64,000 nt of DNA from Tahibacter aquaticus. GTDB lineage: Bacteria; Pseudomonadota; Gammaproteobacteria; Xanthomonadales; Rhodanobacteraceae. This document shows positions 25,697 through 34,222 of this stretch, in pieces. Both the position numbers and the translations under genes were made by a program. The notes beneath the pieces were generated by a model. The model ran no database searches. It had not been told where the DNA came from and saw only the letters and a program-made list of their open reading frames with translations. The stretch is from contig NZ_SNZH01000001.1 in NCBI RefSeq assembly GCF_004363655.1, positions 520,451 to 584,450 of the forward strand, written 5' to 3'. Every line of letters starts with the position of its first letter. The first letter of the stretch is position 1.

Positions 25697-27118
25697 ATGT
25701 CCAACCAAGCCATACCCCTCTGTGTCGATCTCGACGGTACGCTGATCCGTTCGGACATGCTGTTCGAGTCGGCCTTGAGCCTGCTGCGGCGCAATCCGTT
25801 CTATCTTTTTTTCTTTCTCGCCTGGCTACTGCGCGGCCGCGCCCACCTCAAGCGCGAAATCGCCCGGCGCGCCGAGGTCGATCCGGTCACCCTGCCCTAT
25901 GACGAACGCGTCGTGGCCTGGCTGCGCGGCGAAGCGGGCCAGCGACGGCGCGTGCTGTGCACCGCCTCGGACGCAGGTCTGGCCCAGGGCATCGCCGACC
26001 ACCTGGGCCTGTTCGACGAAGTCATGGCCAGCGACGGCGAGCGCAACCTGGCCGGCCGCAACAAGGCCGAAAGCCTGCGCCAGCGCTACGGCGACAAGGG
26101 CTTCGACTACGCCGGAAACGAGCAGCGCGATCTGCACATCTGGAAACATGCACGAAAAGCCATTGTGGTTAATGGACACAACGGCCTGGCCAGCGCCGCT
26201 GGCGAACACTGCGAGGTCGAGCGCGTGTTCGAACCGGCGAAAAGCGGGCTGAAGGTATGGCTGCAAGCGCTGCGCCTGCACCAGTGGCTGAAGAACCTGC
26301 TGGTATTCCTGCCGCTATTCGCCGCCCATCGCGTACTGGAAGTGCCGGCGCTGATCCACTGCGTGGTTGCGTTCTTCGCCTTCGGCCTGTGCGCCTCGGG
26401 CGTGTACGTGCTCAACGACCTGTTCGACCTCGACGCCGACCGGCGCCATCCGCGCAAGCGCCTGCGTCCCTTCGCCGCTGGCACCTTGCCGCTGGCCGCG
26501 GGCCTGGTCATGGCGCCGCTGCTGACGCTGGCCGGGCTGGCCCTGGCGCTGGCTGTGTCGCTGCCGTTTGCCGGCGTGCTGCTGTGCTACTACGTGCTGA
26601 CCCTGGCCTACTCGCTGCGCCTCAAGCGCATCGTCATGCTCGACGTGGTGGTATTGGCTGCGTTGTACACCGTGCGCATCATCGGCGGCGCGGTCGCGGT
26701 CGGCGGCGGACTGTCGTTCTGGCTGCTGGCCTTCTCCATGTTCCTGTTCCTCAGTCTGGCAATGCTCAAGCGCTATACCGAGCTGCAGTCCATGCTGGGC
26801 AGCGGCAAGGCCCAGGCCAGCGGCCGTGGCTACGCGGTGGACGATATCGCGCTGATCCAGTCCCTCGGCGGTTCCAGCGGGTACATGAGCGTTCTGGTGC
26901 TGGCGCTGTATATCAACAGCACCGCCAGCGAAGCGCTGTATCGCCACCAGGAAGTGCTGTGGCTGCTGTGTCCCCTGCTGCTGTACTGGATCAGCCGGGT
27001 CTGGCTGATCGCCCATCGCGGCACCATGCACGACGATCCGGTCGTGTTCGCGCTGGTCGACCGGGTCAGCCGCGTGGTACTGGCCCTGTGCGCCATCGTC
27101 GTGGCCGGAGCGATCTGA
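25697..27118 (+). CDS. HAD phosphatase-UbiA prenyltransferase fusion (decaprenyl-phosphate phosphoribosyltransferase-like)
   Basis: 473 residues. An N-terminal HAD domain (1-185) has CVDLDGT (D11, D13), motif II T89 in CTASD, a motif III lysine (K123) and a motif IV that reads GNEQRD instead of GDxxxD. The C-terminal half (190-473) is a polytopic UbiA-type transferase with NDLFDLDADRRHP (N240-D248) followed by KRLRP, the pattern of mycobacterial Rv3806c, which joins phosphoribosyl pyrophosphate to polyprenyl phosphate. The DprE1-like gene starts on the next base. I infer that the UbiA half makes polyprenyl-phospho-5-phosphoribose and the HAD half removes the 5-phosphate. The ATG at 25697 gives a compact HAD start; longer upstream frames are not needed. 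Confidence 0.8.
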   Translation: MSNQAIPLCVDLDGTLIRSDMLFESALSLLRRNPFYLFFFLAWLLRGRAHLKREIARRAEVDPVTLPYDERVVAWLRGEAGQRRRVLCTASDAGLAQGIADHLGLFDEVMASDGERNLAGRNKAESLRQRYGDKGFDYAGNEQRDLHIWKHARKAIVVNGHNGLASAAGEHCEVERVFEPAKSGLKVWLQALRLHQWLKNLLVFLPLFAAHRVLEVPALIHCVVAFFAFGLCASGVYVLNDLFDLDADRRHPRKRLRPFAAGTLPLAAGLVMAPLLTLAGLALALAVSLPFAGVLLCYYVLTLAYSLRLKRIVMLDVVVLAALYTVRIIGGAVAVGGGLSFWLLAFSMFLFLSLAMLKRYTELQSMLGSGKAQASGRGYAVDDIALIQSLGGSSGYMSVLVLALYINSTASEALYRHQEVLWLLCPLLLYWISRVWLIAHRGTMHDDPVVFALVDRVSRVVLALCAIVVAGAI

Positions 27119-28414
27119 GTGGCCGGCACCTCCTGGGGCCGCTACCCGCAGCCGGCAAAGCAGACGCTGCTGCGGTTGAATGACCGTCATGCGCCGCTGC
27201 CGGCGTTCGACGGGACCGCGCTGCCGCACGGCAACGGCCGCAGCTACGGCGATTCCTGCCTCAACGACGGCGGCAGCCTGCTGTGTACGCGCGGGCTGGA
27301 CCACTTCATCGATTTCGACCCAGCCCACGGCGTACTGCGCTGCGAAGCCGGTGTGCTGCTGGCGGATATTCTCGATCTGGTCGTCTCCCAGGGCTGGTTC
27401 CTGCCGGTGACGCCCGGCACCAAATACGTCACCGTCGGCGGCGCTATCGCCAACGACGTACACGGCAAGAACCACCATGTCGCCGGCTGCTTCAGCGAAC
27501 ACGTGGACGGTTTCGAGCTGCTGCGCAGCGACGGCAGCCGGCGCTGGTGCAGCCGCGAGGAAAATGCCGACTGGTTCGCCGCGACAGCAGGCGGCCTTGG
27601 CCTGACCGGCCTGATCACCTGGACCCAGCTGCGCCTGCAGCGCGTGCGCGGACCCTGGCTCAACAGCGAAACCCACCGCTTCGACAGCCTGGCCGAATTC
27701 CTCGCCCTGTCGGCCGGATCCGAAGCCGGCTACGAATACACCGTGGCCTGGATCGACTGCGCGGCCCAGGGCCAGGCACTGGGCCGCGGCCATTTCATCC
27801 GCGCCAACCACGCCCCGGCCGGCGACGGCCCGCGGCCGGGCAAGCGCCGCCTCGGCGTGCCGCTGACGCCACCGCTGTCGCTGATCAACGGCCTGAGCCT
27901 GCGCGCCTTCAATGCCCTGTACTACCACCGCCAGCAGACCAAGGTCAGTCATGCGCTGACCCACTACGAACCGTATTTCTACCCGCTGGATTCCATCGGC
28001 GACTGGAACCGCATCTACGGTCCCCGCGGCTTCCTGCAATACCAGTGCGTAGTGCCGACGGCCCAGGCCGAGGCCGCGCTGACCGAACTGCTGGGCCGCA
28101 TCAGTGCCAGCGGCAACGGCTCCTTCCTGGCTGTGCTGAAGATGTTCGGCACGCGCCCGTCGGCGGGTATCCTGTCGTTTCCCCGTCCTGGCGCCACCCT
28201 GGCGCTGGACTTTCCCAATACCGGTACGGCCACGTTCGCGCTGCTGGATGCGCTGGACGAGGTGGTTGCAGCCGCTGGCGGCGCTGTCTACGCAGCCAAG
28301 GACGCGCGCCTGGCGGGGGCGCGCTTCCGCCAGTACTACCCGGCCTGGGAAACCCTGAAACCCTATCTGGACCCCCGATTTTCCTCGGGTTTCTGGCGTC
28401 GTGTAACGGCGTGA
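27119..28414 (+). CDS. DprE1-like FAD oxidase (polyprenylphosphoryl-ribose 2'-oxidase)
   Basis: 431 residues, GTG start directly after the TGA of the preceding gene. It has the FAD-linked oxidase pattern with GNGRSYGDSCLNDGG (38-52) and ANDVHGKNHHVAGCFSEHV (111-129), close to mycobacterial DprE1, plus a C-terminal AAKDAR whose lysine (K394) corresponds to the active-site lysine of DprE1 (K418). With the DprE2-like gene at 36800 it would epimerise polyprenyl-phospho-ribose to the arabinose form. At the place of the Mycobacterium tuberculosis cysteine 387, target of benzothiazinones, this protein has alanine (A362, in PGATLALDFP). A related FAD oxidase with another sugar-lipid substrate is possible but less likely given the neighbours. 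Confidence 0.82.
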   Translation: MAGTSWGRYPQPAKQTLLRLNDRHAPLPAFDGTALPHGNGRSYGDSCLNDGGSLLCTRGLDHFIDFDPAHGVLRCEAGVLLADILDLVVSQGWFLPVTPGTKYVTVGGAIANDVHGKNHHVAGCFSEHVDGFELLRSDGSRRWCSREENADWFAATAGGLGLTGLITWTQLRLQRVRGPWLNSETHRFDSLAEFLALSAGSEAGYEYTVAWIDCAAQGQALGRGHFIRANHAPAGDGPRPGKRRLGVPLTPPLSLINGLSLRAFNALYYHRQQTKVSHALTHYEPYFYPLDSIGDWNRIYGPRGFLQYQCVVPTAQAEAALTELLGRISASGNGSFLAVLKMFGTRPSAGILSFPRPGATLALDFPNTGTATFALLDALDEVVAAAGGAVYAAKDARLAGARFRQYYPAWETLKPYLDPRFSSGFWRRVTA

Positions 28415-28609
28415 ATGAAACGCCATACTCGCACTGATCTCGGGGCATCTGGCCGGTTTCCGGGGCCTGATCACACTGAACATGCGCGATGCGCGCGAGC
28501 CTTTGTTGCAGTAGCCCAAGCTGTCGCGAGCTCGTTAGCGACGCGTCCGGGCCATGACCTCCGCCGGAACCGTGTCGGCGCTGATTCCAGCGACTGGCCG
28601 CGCCGATCC

Positions 28610-28675
28610 GGGGCTTTGCTTATACTGAGCGGCTGATGGCCAGCTGGACCGGCCCCGACCATCCCCTGGAGTTTT
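28610..28675 (+). promoter_or_regulatory. Possible promoter of the aminotransferase-led group
   Basis: The 261-base gap after the DprE1-like gene contains TTATACT (28620-28626), a fair -10 sequence about 50 bases before the aminotransferase ATG, and a ribosome-binding site CTGGAG (28666-28671). No good -35 hexamer stands 16-18 bases before it. The gap itself holds no gene I can support. Confidence 0.25.
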
Positions 28676-29794
28676 ATGTCTGCGCCCGCCACCGAGCAAG
28701 CTCCCCTGCGGCTCAACGATCTCAAACGCCATACCGCCGCCCTGCGCGAGCGCATCCTCGCCGCAACCACCCGCGTCATCGACAGCGGCTGGTTCATCCT
28801 TGGCCCTGAACTGGAGGCCTTCGAGCGCGAATTCGCCGCGTTTTGCGGTGCCGGCCACGGCGTCGGCGTCGCCAATGGCACTGAGGCCATCGAACTGGCA
28901 CTGCGCGCCTTCAGCATCGGTGCCGGCGACGAAGTCGTCATTGCTGCCAATGCCGGCATGTACTCCACCACGGCACTGCTGGCCGTCGGCGCGACGCCGG
29001 TCTATGCCGATGTGCGCGAGCAGGATCTGACGCTGGACCCAGCCGCAACCGAAGCCGCGATCACGCCGCGTACCCGCGCCGTTATCGCCACCCACCTCTA
29101 CGGCCGCCTGGCCGACGTCAGAGCCTTCCGCGCACTGGCAGATCGCCACGGCATCGTCTTCATCGAGGACTGCGCCCAGTCCCACGGTGCTGCTGAAGAC
29201 GGCATCCGTGCGGGGGCCTGGGGTGATGCGGCGAGCTTTAGCTTCTACCCGACCAAGAATCTCGGTGCCTGCGGCGACGCCGGCCTGGTTACCTGCCGCG
29301 ACGCCGACGTCGCCGCGCGCTTGCGCCGCCTGCGCCAGTACGGCTGGGCCTCGAAATATGTCGTCATCGACGGCCCGGCGCGCAACAGCCGCCTCGACGA
29401 ACTCCAGGCCGCGATCCTGCGCGAGAAGTTGCCGCTGCTGGACAGCTGGAACGCACGCCGCCGCGAGATCGCCGCGACCTACGCCGCCGTTGCCGTGCCG
29501 GACCTTCGCCATCCCGACGTGAGCGGCGAAGGCTATGTCGCCCACCTCTACGTCATGCGCAGCACACGGCGCGACGCGCTGCGCGATCACCTCCTCGCGG
29601 CCGGGATCCTGGCCGAGGTCCACTATCCCGTACTCGACAACGAGCAGCCAAAAGTGGACCGCCGCGACCTCAGCGCCTCGCTTCCCAACAGCGTGCGCGC
29701 CATCAGCGAAATTCTGACCCTGCCGTGCTTCCCCGAGATGGACGGCACGGACATCGCGCGTGTCTGCGCGGCGCTGCAGACGTGGAGCGCCTGA
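28676..29794 (+). CDS. DegT/DnrJ/EryC1-family sugar aminotransferase (WxcK/FdtB-like)
   Basis: 372 residues. PLP-dependent aminotransferase acting on a nucleotide keto-sugar. The internal aldimine lysine is K194 in SFYPTKNLGACGDAG, D165 in EDCAQSHGA contacts the pyridine nitrogen, and VANGTEAIELAL binds the phosphate. Paired with the ketoisomerase-acetyltransferase two genes on, it fits synthesis of a dTDP-3-acetamido-3,6-dideoxyhexose such as dTDP-Fuc3NAc, as WxcK does in Xanthomonas. The glucose-1-phosphate thymidylyltransferase and 4,6-dehydratase (RmlA, RmlB) needed upstream are not in the window. The stop is one base before the ATG of the glycosyltransferase. Confidence 0.87.
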   Translation: MSAPATEQAPLRLNDLKRHTAALRERILAATTRVIDSGWFILGPELEAFEREFAAFCGAGHGVGVANGTEAIELALRAFSIGAGDEVVIAANAGMYSTTALLAVGATPVYADVREQDLTLDPAATEAAITPRTRAVIATHLYGRLADVRAFRALADRHGIVFIEDCAQSHGAAEDGIRAGAWGDAASFSFYPTKNLGACGDAGLVTCRDADVAARLRRLRQYGWASKYVVIDGPARNSRLDELQAAILREKLPLLDSWNARRREIAATYAAVAVPDLRHPDVSGEGYVAHLYVMRSTRRDALRDHLLAAGILAEVHYPVLDNEQPKVDRRDLSASLPNSVRAISEILTLPCFPEMDGTDIARVCAALQTWSA

Positions 29795-29795
29795 T

Positions 29796-30728
29796 ATGTA
29801 CTCGCTGATCGTGCCGGTCTACATGAATGAAGGCTCGATCGGCGATCTGGTACAGGCCCTGGAAGGCGTGCAGGCCGGACTGGATCGACCGCTAGAAGTG
29901 GTCTTCGTCGTCGACGGCAGTCCCGACGCCAGCTATACCGAGTTGCGGCGCCGCCTGCCGCAGGCGCGCTTCGCCTCGCAGTTGATCTGCCATTCGCGCA
30001 ATTTCGGCTCGTTCGCAGCAATCCGCACCGGGTTCATGGCCGCGCGCGGCGACTATTTCGCGGTGATGGCTGCGGACCTGCAGGAACCGCCGGAACTGGT
30101 CGGGCAGTTCTTCCGCACGCTGGCAGAAGGCAAGCACGACGTGCTCGTCGGCACGCGCGACTCGCGCCAGGACCCCTGGTCTTCGCGTATCGCCTCGCAG
30201 CTGTTCTGGTCCGCCTATCGCCGCCTGATCAACCGCGACATCCCTCCCGGCGGCGTCGACGTGTTCGCCTGCAACCGCGAATTCCGCGACCAGCTGATCG
30301 CCCTCGGCGAGAGCAACAGCTCGCTGATCGGCTTGCTGTTCTGGCTCGGCTTCCGTCGCGGCGTGGTCAGCTACGAACGCCGGGTGCGCCAGCACGGCAA
30401 AAGCGCATGGACATTGCGGCGCAAGCTGAAATACATGACCGACAGCGTGTTCTCGTTTTCCGACCTGCCGATACGCCTGCTGCTGATGCTGGGCATGTTC
30501 GGCCTCGGCGTCGCCGTGCTGTTTGGCTTGGCAGTACTGATACTGCGCCTGGTCGCCGGCCCCGTCGTGCCTGGCTACGCTGCCACCATCATCACCGTAC
30601 TGCTGTTCGGCGGTCTCAATGCGCTGGGCCTGGGCATCGTCGGGACCTACGTCTGGCGCGCCTTCGCCAATACGCAGAACCGGCCGCTCGCGGTCGTCAT
30701 GAAAAACGAGGATTTTTCCGGTGTCTGA
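29796..30728 (+). CDS. GtrB/DPM1-like family 2 glycosyltransferase with two C-terminal membrane segments
   Basis: 310 residues. The GT-A domain (1-220) starts YSLIVPVYMNEGSI, has the VVDGSPD nucleotide site and AADLQEPPE in place of the DxD motif. Two hydrophobic segments follow (about 229-252 and 262-290). This is the layout of GtrB, ArnC and dolichol-phosphate mannose synthases, which load a sugar onto polyprenyl phosphate on the cytoplasmic face. Given the neighbours, the sugar could be the acetamido-dideoxyhexose made by the flanking genes. A GtrA flippase and a large membrane protein follow, completing a typical three-part Gtr set. Its stop overlaps the next GTG by 8 bases. Confidence 0.85.
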   Translation: MYSLIVPVYMNEGSIGDLVQALEGVQAGLDRPLEVVFVVDGSPDASYTELRRRLPQARFASQLICHSRNFGSFAAIRTGFMAARGDYFAVMAADLQEPPELVGQFFRTLAEGKHDVLVGTRDSRQDPWSSRIASQLFWSAYRRLINRDIPPGGVDVFACNREFRDQLIALGESNSSLIGLLFWLGFRRGVVSYERRVRQHGKSAWTLRRKLKYMTDSVFSFSDLPIRLLLMLGMFGLGVAVLFGLAVLILRLVAGPVVPGYAATIITVLLFGGLNALGLGIVGTYVWRAFANTQNRPLAVVMKNEDFSGV

Positions 30729-31686
30729 CCAGAACCCTGACGAGATCTACGTGCATCCCCAGGGACTGTGCGAAAGCAGCCAAGTCGGCCGCGGCAGCCG
30801 CGTCTGGGCCTTCGCCCACGTGCTCAAGGGCGCGCGGCTGGGCGAGGACTGCAACGTCTGCGACCATGTCTTCATCGAGAACGACGTCGTCGTCGGCGAC
30901 CGCGTGACGATCAAGTGCGGGGTGCAGCTGTGGGACGGACTGCGCGTCGAGGACGATGTATTCATCGGTCCCAACGCCACCTTCACCAACGACCGCTTCC
31001 CGCGCAGCAAGCAGTATCCCGAGAGTTTCGCGCAGACGACGATAGGCCGCTGGGCTTCGATCGGCGCCAACGCCACCATCCTGCCCGGAGTCAGCATCGG
31101 CCAACATGCGATGGTCGGCGCCGGTGCCGTGGTCACACGTTCGGTGCCGCCCTACGCCATCGTCGTCGGTAATCCCGCGCGCATCGTCGGTTATGCCAGC
31201 GGCCGCCCCGAGCAGCCGGGTTCGAGCACCGGCATTGCGCCGCCGCAGAAGCCCGGTGTCACGCGTACCGGCATCGGCGAGGTCACGCTGCATCGCATGA
31301 ACTTCTACAAGGACGTGCGCGGCAGTCTCAGCGTCGGTGAATTCCAACGCGACATCCCGTTCGAGGCCAAGCGCTATTTCCTCGTCTACGGTGTGCCCAG
31401 CGCAGAAACCCGCGGCGAACACGCGCACCGCGAATGCCACCAGTTTCTGATCTGCATCAACGGCAGCTGCGCCGTCGTCGCCGACGACGGCTACCAGCGC
31501 AAGGAATTTCTGCTCGACGCACCCGACATCGGCATCCATCTGCCGCCGATGACCTGGGGCATCCAGTACAAATACTCGCCCGACGCAGTGCTGCTGGTGT
31601 TCGCCTCGCACTACTACGCGTCCGATGACTACGTGCGCGACTACGCCGATTTCCTCGCGCTGGCCTGCGCCCCGGCCGACCGATGA
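30721..31686 (+). CDS. WxcM-like fusion: N-acetyltransferase and dTDP-keto-hexose 3,4-ketoisomerase
   Basis: 321 residues, GTG start overlapping the previous gene by 8 bases. Residues 1-165 form a left-handed beta-helix acetyltransferase (hexapeptide repeats, e.g. IGPNATF, IGANATILPGVSIGQHAMVGAGAVV). Residues 185-321 form a cupin of the FdtA/QdtA type with TRGEHAHRECHQF (H234, H236), where FdtA has its catalytic histidines. Xanthomonas WxcM has this same bifunctional layout. It would isomerise dTDP-4-keto-6-deoxyglucose and later acetylate the amino sugar produced by the aminotransferase. Whether the product is the galacto (Fuc3NAc) or gluco (Qui3NAc) isomer cannot be read from sequence. Confidence 0.87.
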   Translation: MSDQNPDEIYVHPQGLCESSQVGRGSRVWAFAHVLKGARLGEDCNVCDHVFIENDVVVGDRVTIKCGVQLWDGLRVEDDVFIGPNATFTNDRFPRSKQYPESFAQTTIGRWASIGANATILPGVSIGQHAMVGAGAVVTRSVPPYAIVVGNPARIVGYASGRPEQPGSSTGIAPPQKPGVTRTGIGEVTLHRMNFYKDVRGSLSVGEFQRDIPFEAKRYFLVYGVPSAETRGEHAHRECHQFLICINGSCAVVADDGYQRKEFLLDAPDIGIHLPPMTWGIQYKYSPDAVLLVFASHYYASDDYVRDYADFLALACAPADR

Positions 31687-32078
31687 AGCGCCAGCTCTCG
31701 CACGAGGCGATGCGGTTCCTGGTGAGCGGCGGCGTCAATACCGCCGTCACCTACCTGCTCTATCTCGCGCTGCTGCCGGGCTTGGGCTATTGGCCGGCCT
31801 ACAGCGCAGCCTTCGTGACCGGCATCGTGACCTCGTATTTTCTGAACACGCGATTCGTCTTCCGCGTGCGCACCAGCACGCGGCGAGCCGCCGCTTTTCC
31901 GCTGGTATATCTCGCCCAGTACCTGTTCGGACTGGCGGTCCTGCACGTCAGCGTGCGTTGGCTGGCGGTACCGGCGCAATATGCCGCGCTGATCAGCATC
32001 GCCCTGTCCGTGCCGTTCACGTTCGCGTTGAGCCGCTTCGTGCTGGCGCCGCGCGCTGGCGCGCCACCGCAGAGTTGA
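31683..32078 (+). CDS. GtrA-family membrane protein, copy 1
   Basis: 131 residues with four hydrophobic segments, starting MKRQLSHEAMRFLVSGGVNT and carrying SYFLNTRFVFR, the usual GtrA signature. GtrA proteins are thought to flip polyprenyl-phosphate sugars across the inner membrane. It overlaps the preceding gene by 4 bases (ATGA) and is followed 49 bases later by a large membrane protein, as expected for a gtrB-gtrA-transferase set. A second intact copy is at 40526 and a decayed third at 43012. Confidence 0.88.
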   Translation: MKRQLSHEAMRFLVSGGVNTAVTYLLYLALLPGLGYWPAYSAAFVTGIVTSYFLNTRFVFRVRTSTRRAAAFPLVYLAQYLFGLAVLHVSVRWLAVPAQYAALISIALSVPFTFALSRFVLAPRAGAPPQS

Positions 32079-32127
32079 TGCCATCCACCGTCCTGGCCGC
32101 CCTTCTCCTACTCGCATCGAGTGAAAC

Positions 32128-34119
32128 ATGTCCGCTTCTCGCGCAAGCCTGCTGTTTCTGGCGTCGCTGCTCGGCTTCATGGCGTTTTCGTTCGCCTGCC
32201 TGAATCTCTATCCGATCCGGCTGAGCATCGAGCTGGCAGCTACCCCGGGAAACATGGCGCAGGTATTCCGCTCTCCCTCGGGGAACTGGAACGAACAGAA
32301 CTCGCAGCAGAAGCAGATCGCGCTTGCGGTCGAAGAGCTCGATTTCCAGATACCCATCGGCCAGGTCGGCACCGGCGTCCGCTTCGATCCAGGAACCTTT
32401 GGCGGCGAGTACCGCATCCTCGCCGTGCGCTGGCAACGCGGCACGATGACGCGACAGCTCAAGCCCGAAATGATCGGCAACCTGCGCGAAGGCGTACAGC
32501 AGCTGGTGGTGGACGGCGCTGCGGTCAAGCTGTACTCGCCCGATAGCGATGCGCAGGTCTTCCTGCCGGCGCCGGGCGAACCCTGGCGCCTGCTCGCGCT
32601 GTGGCCGATCGGCGTGGTCGCTGCGGTCTTCCTGTACCTGCTGCGGCGGGCCTGGCGCAATAGCATCAGCCCGACTGCCGTCGCCTCGGCCTACGTCGGC
32701 CTGGTCGCCAGTGTCTACGTGCTGGTGGCCTTCACCTACATGTCGAACCTGCCGCTGCTGGACGACTGGCGCTACATCGTCCCAGGACCGCTACTGCTGG
32801 TCGGCAATGAATACGGCTGGATGACCCTGATCACCAACGACACGTATTTTCTGACCGGGCAACTGCTCGACTTCGTCGCGCTGAAGCTGACGAACGTCAA
32901 TTTCCTCAGCGTGCGCTGGATGGGCATCGGCATTCTGCTGATCTACCTCGTCGCGATGCGCCGCACGCTGCTGGCCGCGGGCGGCACCACGCTGGGCGCT
33001 GCCGTGGGAATCGCGCTGATCGCCGGCGTACTCGGCACGAACGGCTACTGGGGCGCGACCAGCCTGGCCTATCACCAGTTCATCCCCTTGACCGTGACGG
33101 CGATGCTGCTGGCCTACGTCGGCGGTCGCGGCGATCGCGAGATCGGACTGGGCGGTTCCCTGCTCGTCATCGTTCCGCTCTGCGCTGCTGCCGGTCTGGC
33201 CTACATTTCCGGCGGCCTGATGATCGCCTGCGTCGGCGCCGGGCTGCTGCTGGCCCAGGCCGACCGCTGGCAGCGGCTGCGCGACAGCCAGGTGCGCACT
33301 GCATGGCTGATCACCTTGCTCGGCGCTGCATTCCTGTTGCTGCAGATCTGGCTGGTCTCCACCCAGCAGGGTTCTCTGGTCAAACACAACCACGCCGTCG
33401 GTTCGGTCTATCCGAACGATCCGCGCTTTTACTATTTCGTCACCGCGCTGTTCGGCCGTGCGGCCGGCTATACCGGAACGAATATCGTGATCGACAGCGC
33501 GCTGATGCTGCTCGCCCTGTTTCCGGCAATGCTGCTCGCCGCCGAACGGCTGTGGTTCGGACTGATCCGGGGCCAGTCCGCCGAACGCCCACTGCTGACG
33601 GCGCTGCCGCTTTGCGCCGCCGCTGCGGCATTGACCTATGCCGCCGCCGTTGCCTTTGGTCGCGCGGGCTTTCACGACGTGATCTATCCACAGCCGAGCA
33701 TTACCGGCGCCGCCAAGGTGCGGTTCCATTTCTGCACCATCGCTGCATTGCTGCCGCTCATGTGGCTGGGCTGGGTCGAACTCGTCCGGCGATCGACCAG
33801 ACGCGGCCAGCGTCTCGTCGCCACGGCCGCTGCGACCGCGGTGGCGCTGCTGCTGATCCTGCCCAAGACGCTGTCGTCCTGGCGTGTCGCCGACGAACTC
33901 GAGACCGTTCGCGAGCAGCTGACCGAAGGCGCCTACTGCGCCGCGGCGGCAATGGATGCCCCCTCCCGCCCGGCGGTGATCTGTACCGGGCTCAGCGGTA
34001 TTGCGGCGGATCTGCGGCCGCATCTGGACGTGATGAAGGGGCTGGACAGCCACGTCCATCGCACTATTCGCAGCCATGCGCTACCGCCCGCGCCGGCGCC
34101 TGCGGCGACTACGCCCTGA
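32128..34119 (+). CDS. Large polytopic membrane protein, probable GT-C-type glycosyltransferase
   Basis: 663 residues. One N-terminal membrane segment, a soluble domain of about 120 residues (beta-rich, about 30-150), then roughly ten hydrophobic segments from residue 155 on and a short charged C-terminus ending PAPAPAATTP. A first outer loop contains NLPLLDDWRYI; the two other large membrane proteins of the locus have SLPFWDQW and NLDESW in the same place, recalling the acidic first-loop motif of GT-C transferases. I cannot assign a named family. Its position after gtrB and gtrA suggests that it transfers the flipped sugar to the glycan on the periplasmic side. A weak GAGTGAAAC ribosome site precedes the ATG. 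Confidence 0.65.
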   Translation: MSASRASLLFLASLLGFMAFSFACLNLYPIRLSIELAATPGNMAQVFRSPSGNWNEQNSQQKQIALAVEELDFQIPIGQVGTGVRFDPGTFGGEYRILAVRWQRGTMTRQLKPEMIGNLREGVQQLVVDGAAVKLYSPDSDAQVFLPAPGEPWRLLALWPIGVVAAVFLYLLRRAWRNSISPTAVASAYVGLVASVYVLVAFTYMSNLPLLDDWRYIVPGPLLLVGNEYGWMTLITNDTYFLTGQLLDFVALKLTNVNFLSVRWMGIGILLIYLVAMRRTLLAAGGTTLGAAVGIALIAGVLGTNGYWGATSLAYHQFIPLTVTAMLLAYVGGRGDREIGLGGSLLVIVPLCAAAGLAYISGGLMIACVGAGLLLAQADRWQRLRDSQVRTAWLITLLGAAFLLLQIWLVSTQQGSLVKHNHAVGSVYPNDPRFYYFVTALFGRAAGYTGTNIVIDSALMLLALFPAMLLAAERLWFGLIRGQSAERPLLTALPLCAAAAALTYAAAVAFGRAGFHDVIYPQPSITGAAKVRFHFCTIAALLPLMWLGWVELVRRSTRRGQRLVATAAATAVALLLILPKTLSSWRVADELETVREQLTEGAYCAAAAMDAPSRPAVICTGLSGIAADLRPHLDVMKGLDSHVHRTIRSHALPPAPAPAATTP

Positions 34120-34222
34120 CCCGGGCCGGGGCCGGCGCCTGGCTATGGTCGCCTCAATCGGTAAATAGTGCTGAGATTACGTGCACCGCCACCGCCGTGC
34201 CGACAACGACAAGAGGTATCCC

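Noticed and set aside
26315-28519. A 734-codon minus-strand frame
   Set aside because: Antisense to the UbiA part and the DprE1-like gene, both of which have clear family motifs.
28415-28675. Possible small gene starting ATGAAACGCCATACTCGC just after the DprE1-like stop
   Set aside because: The frame gives about 70 residues without recognisable features and no good ribosome-binding site; better read as leader or promoter sequence of the next gene.
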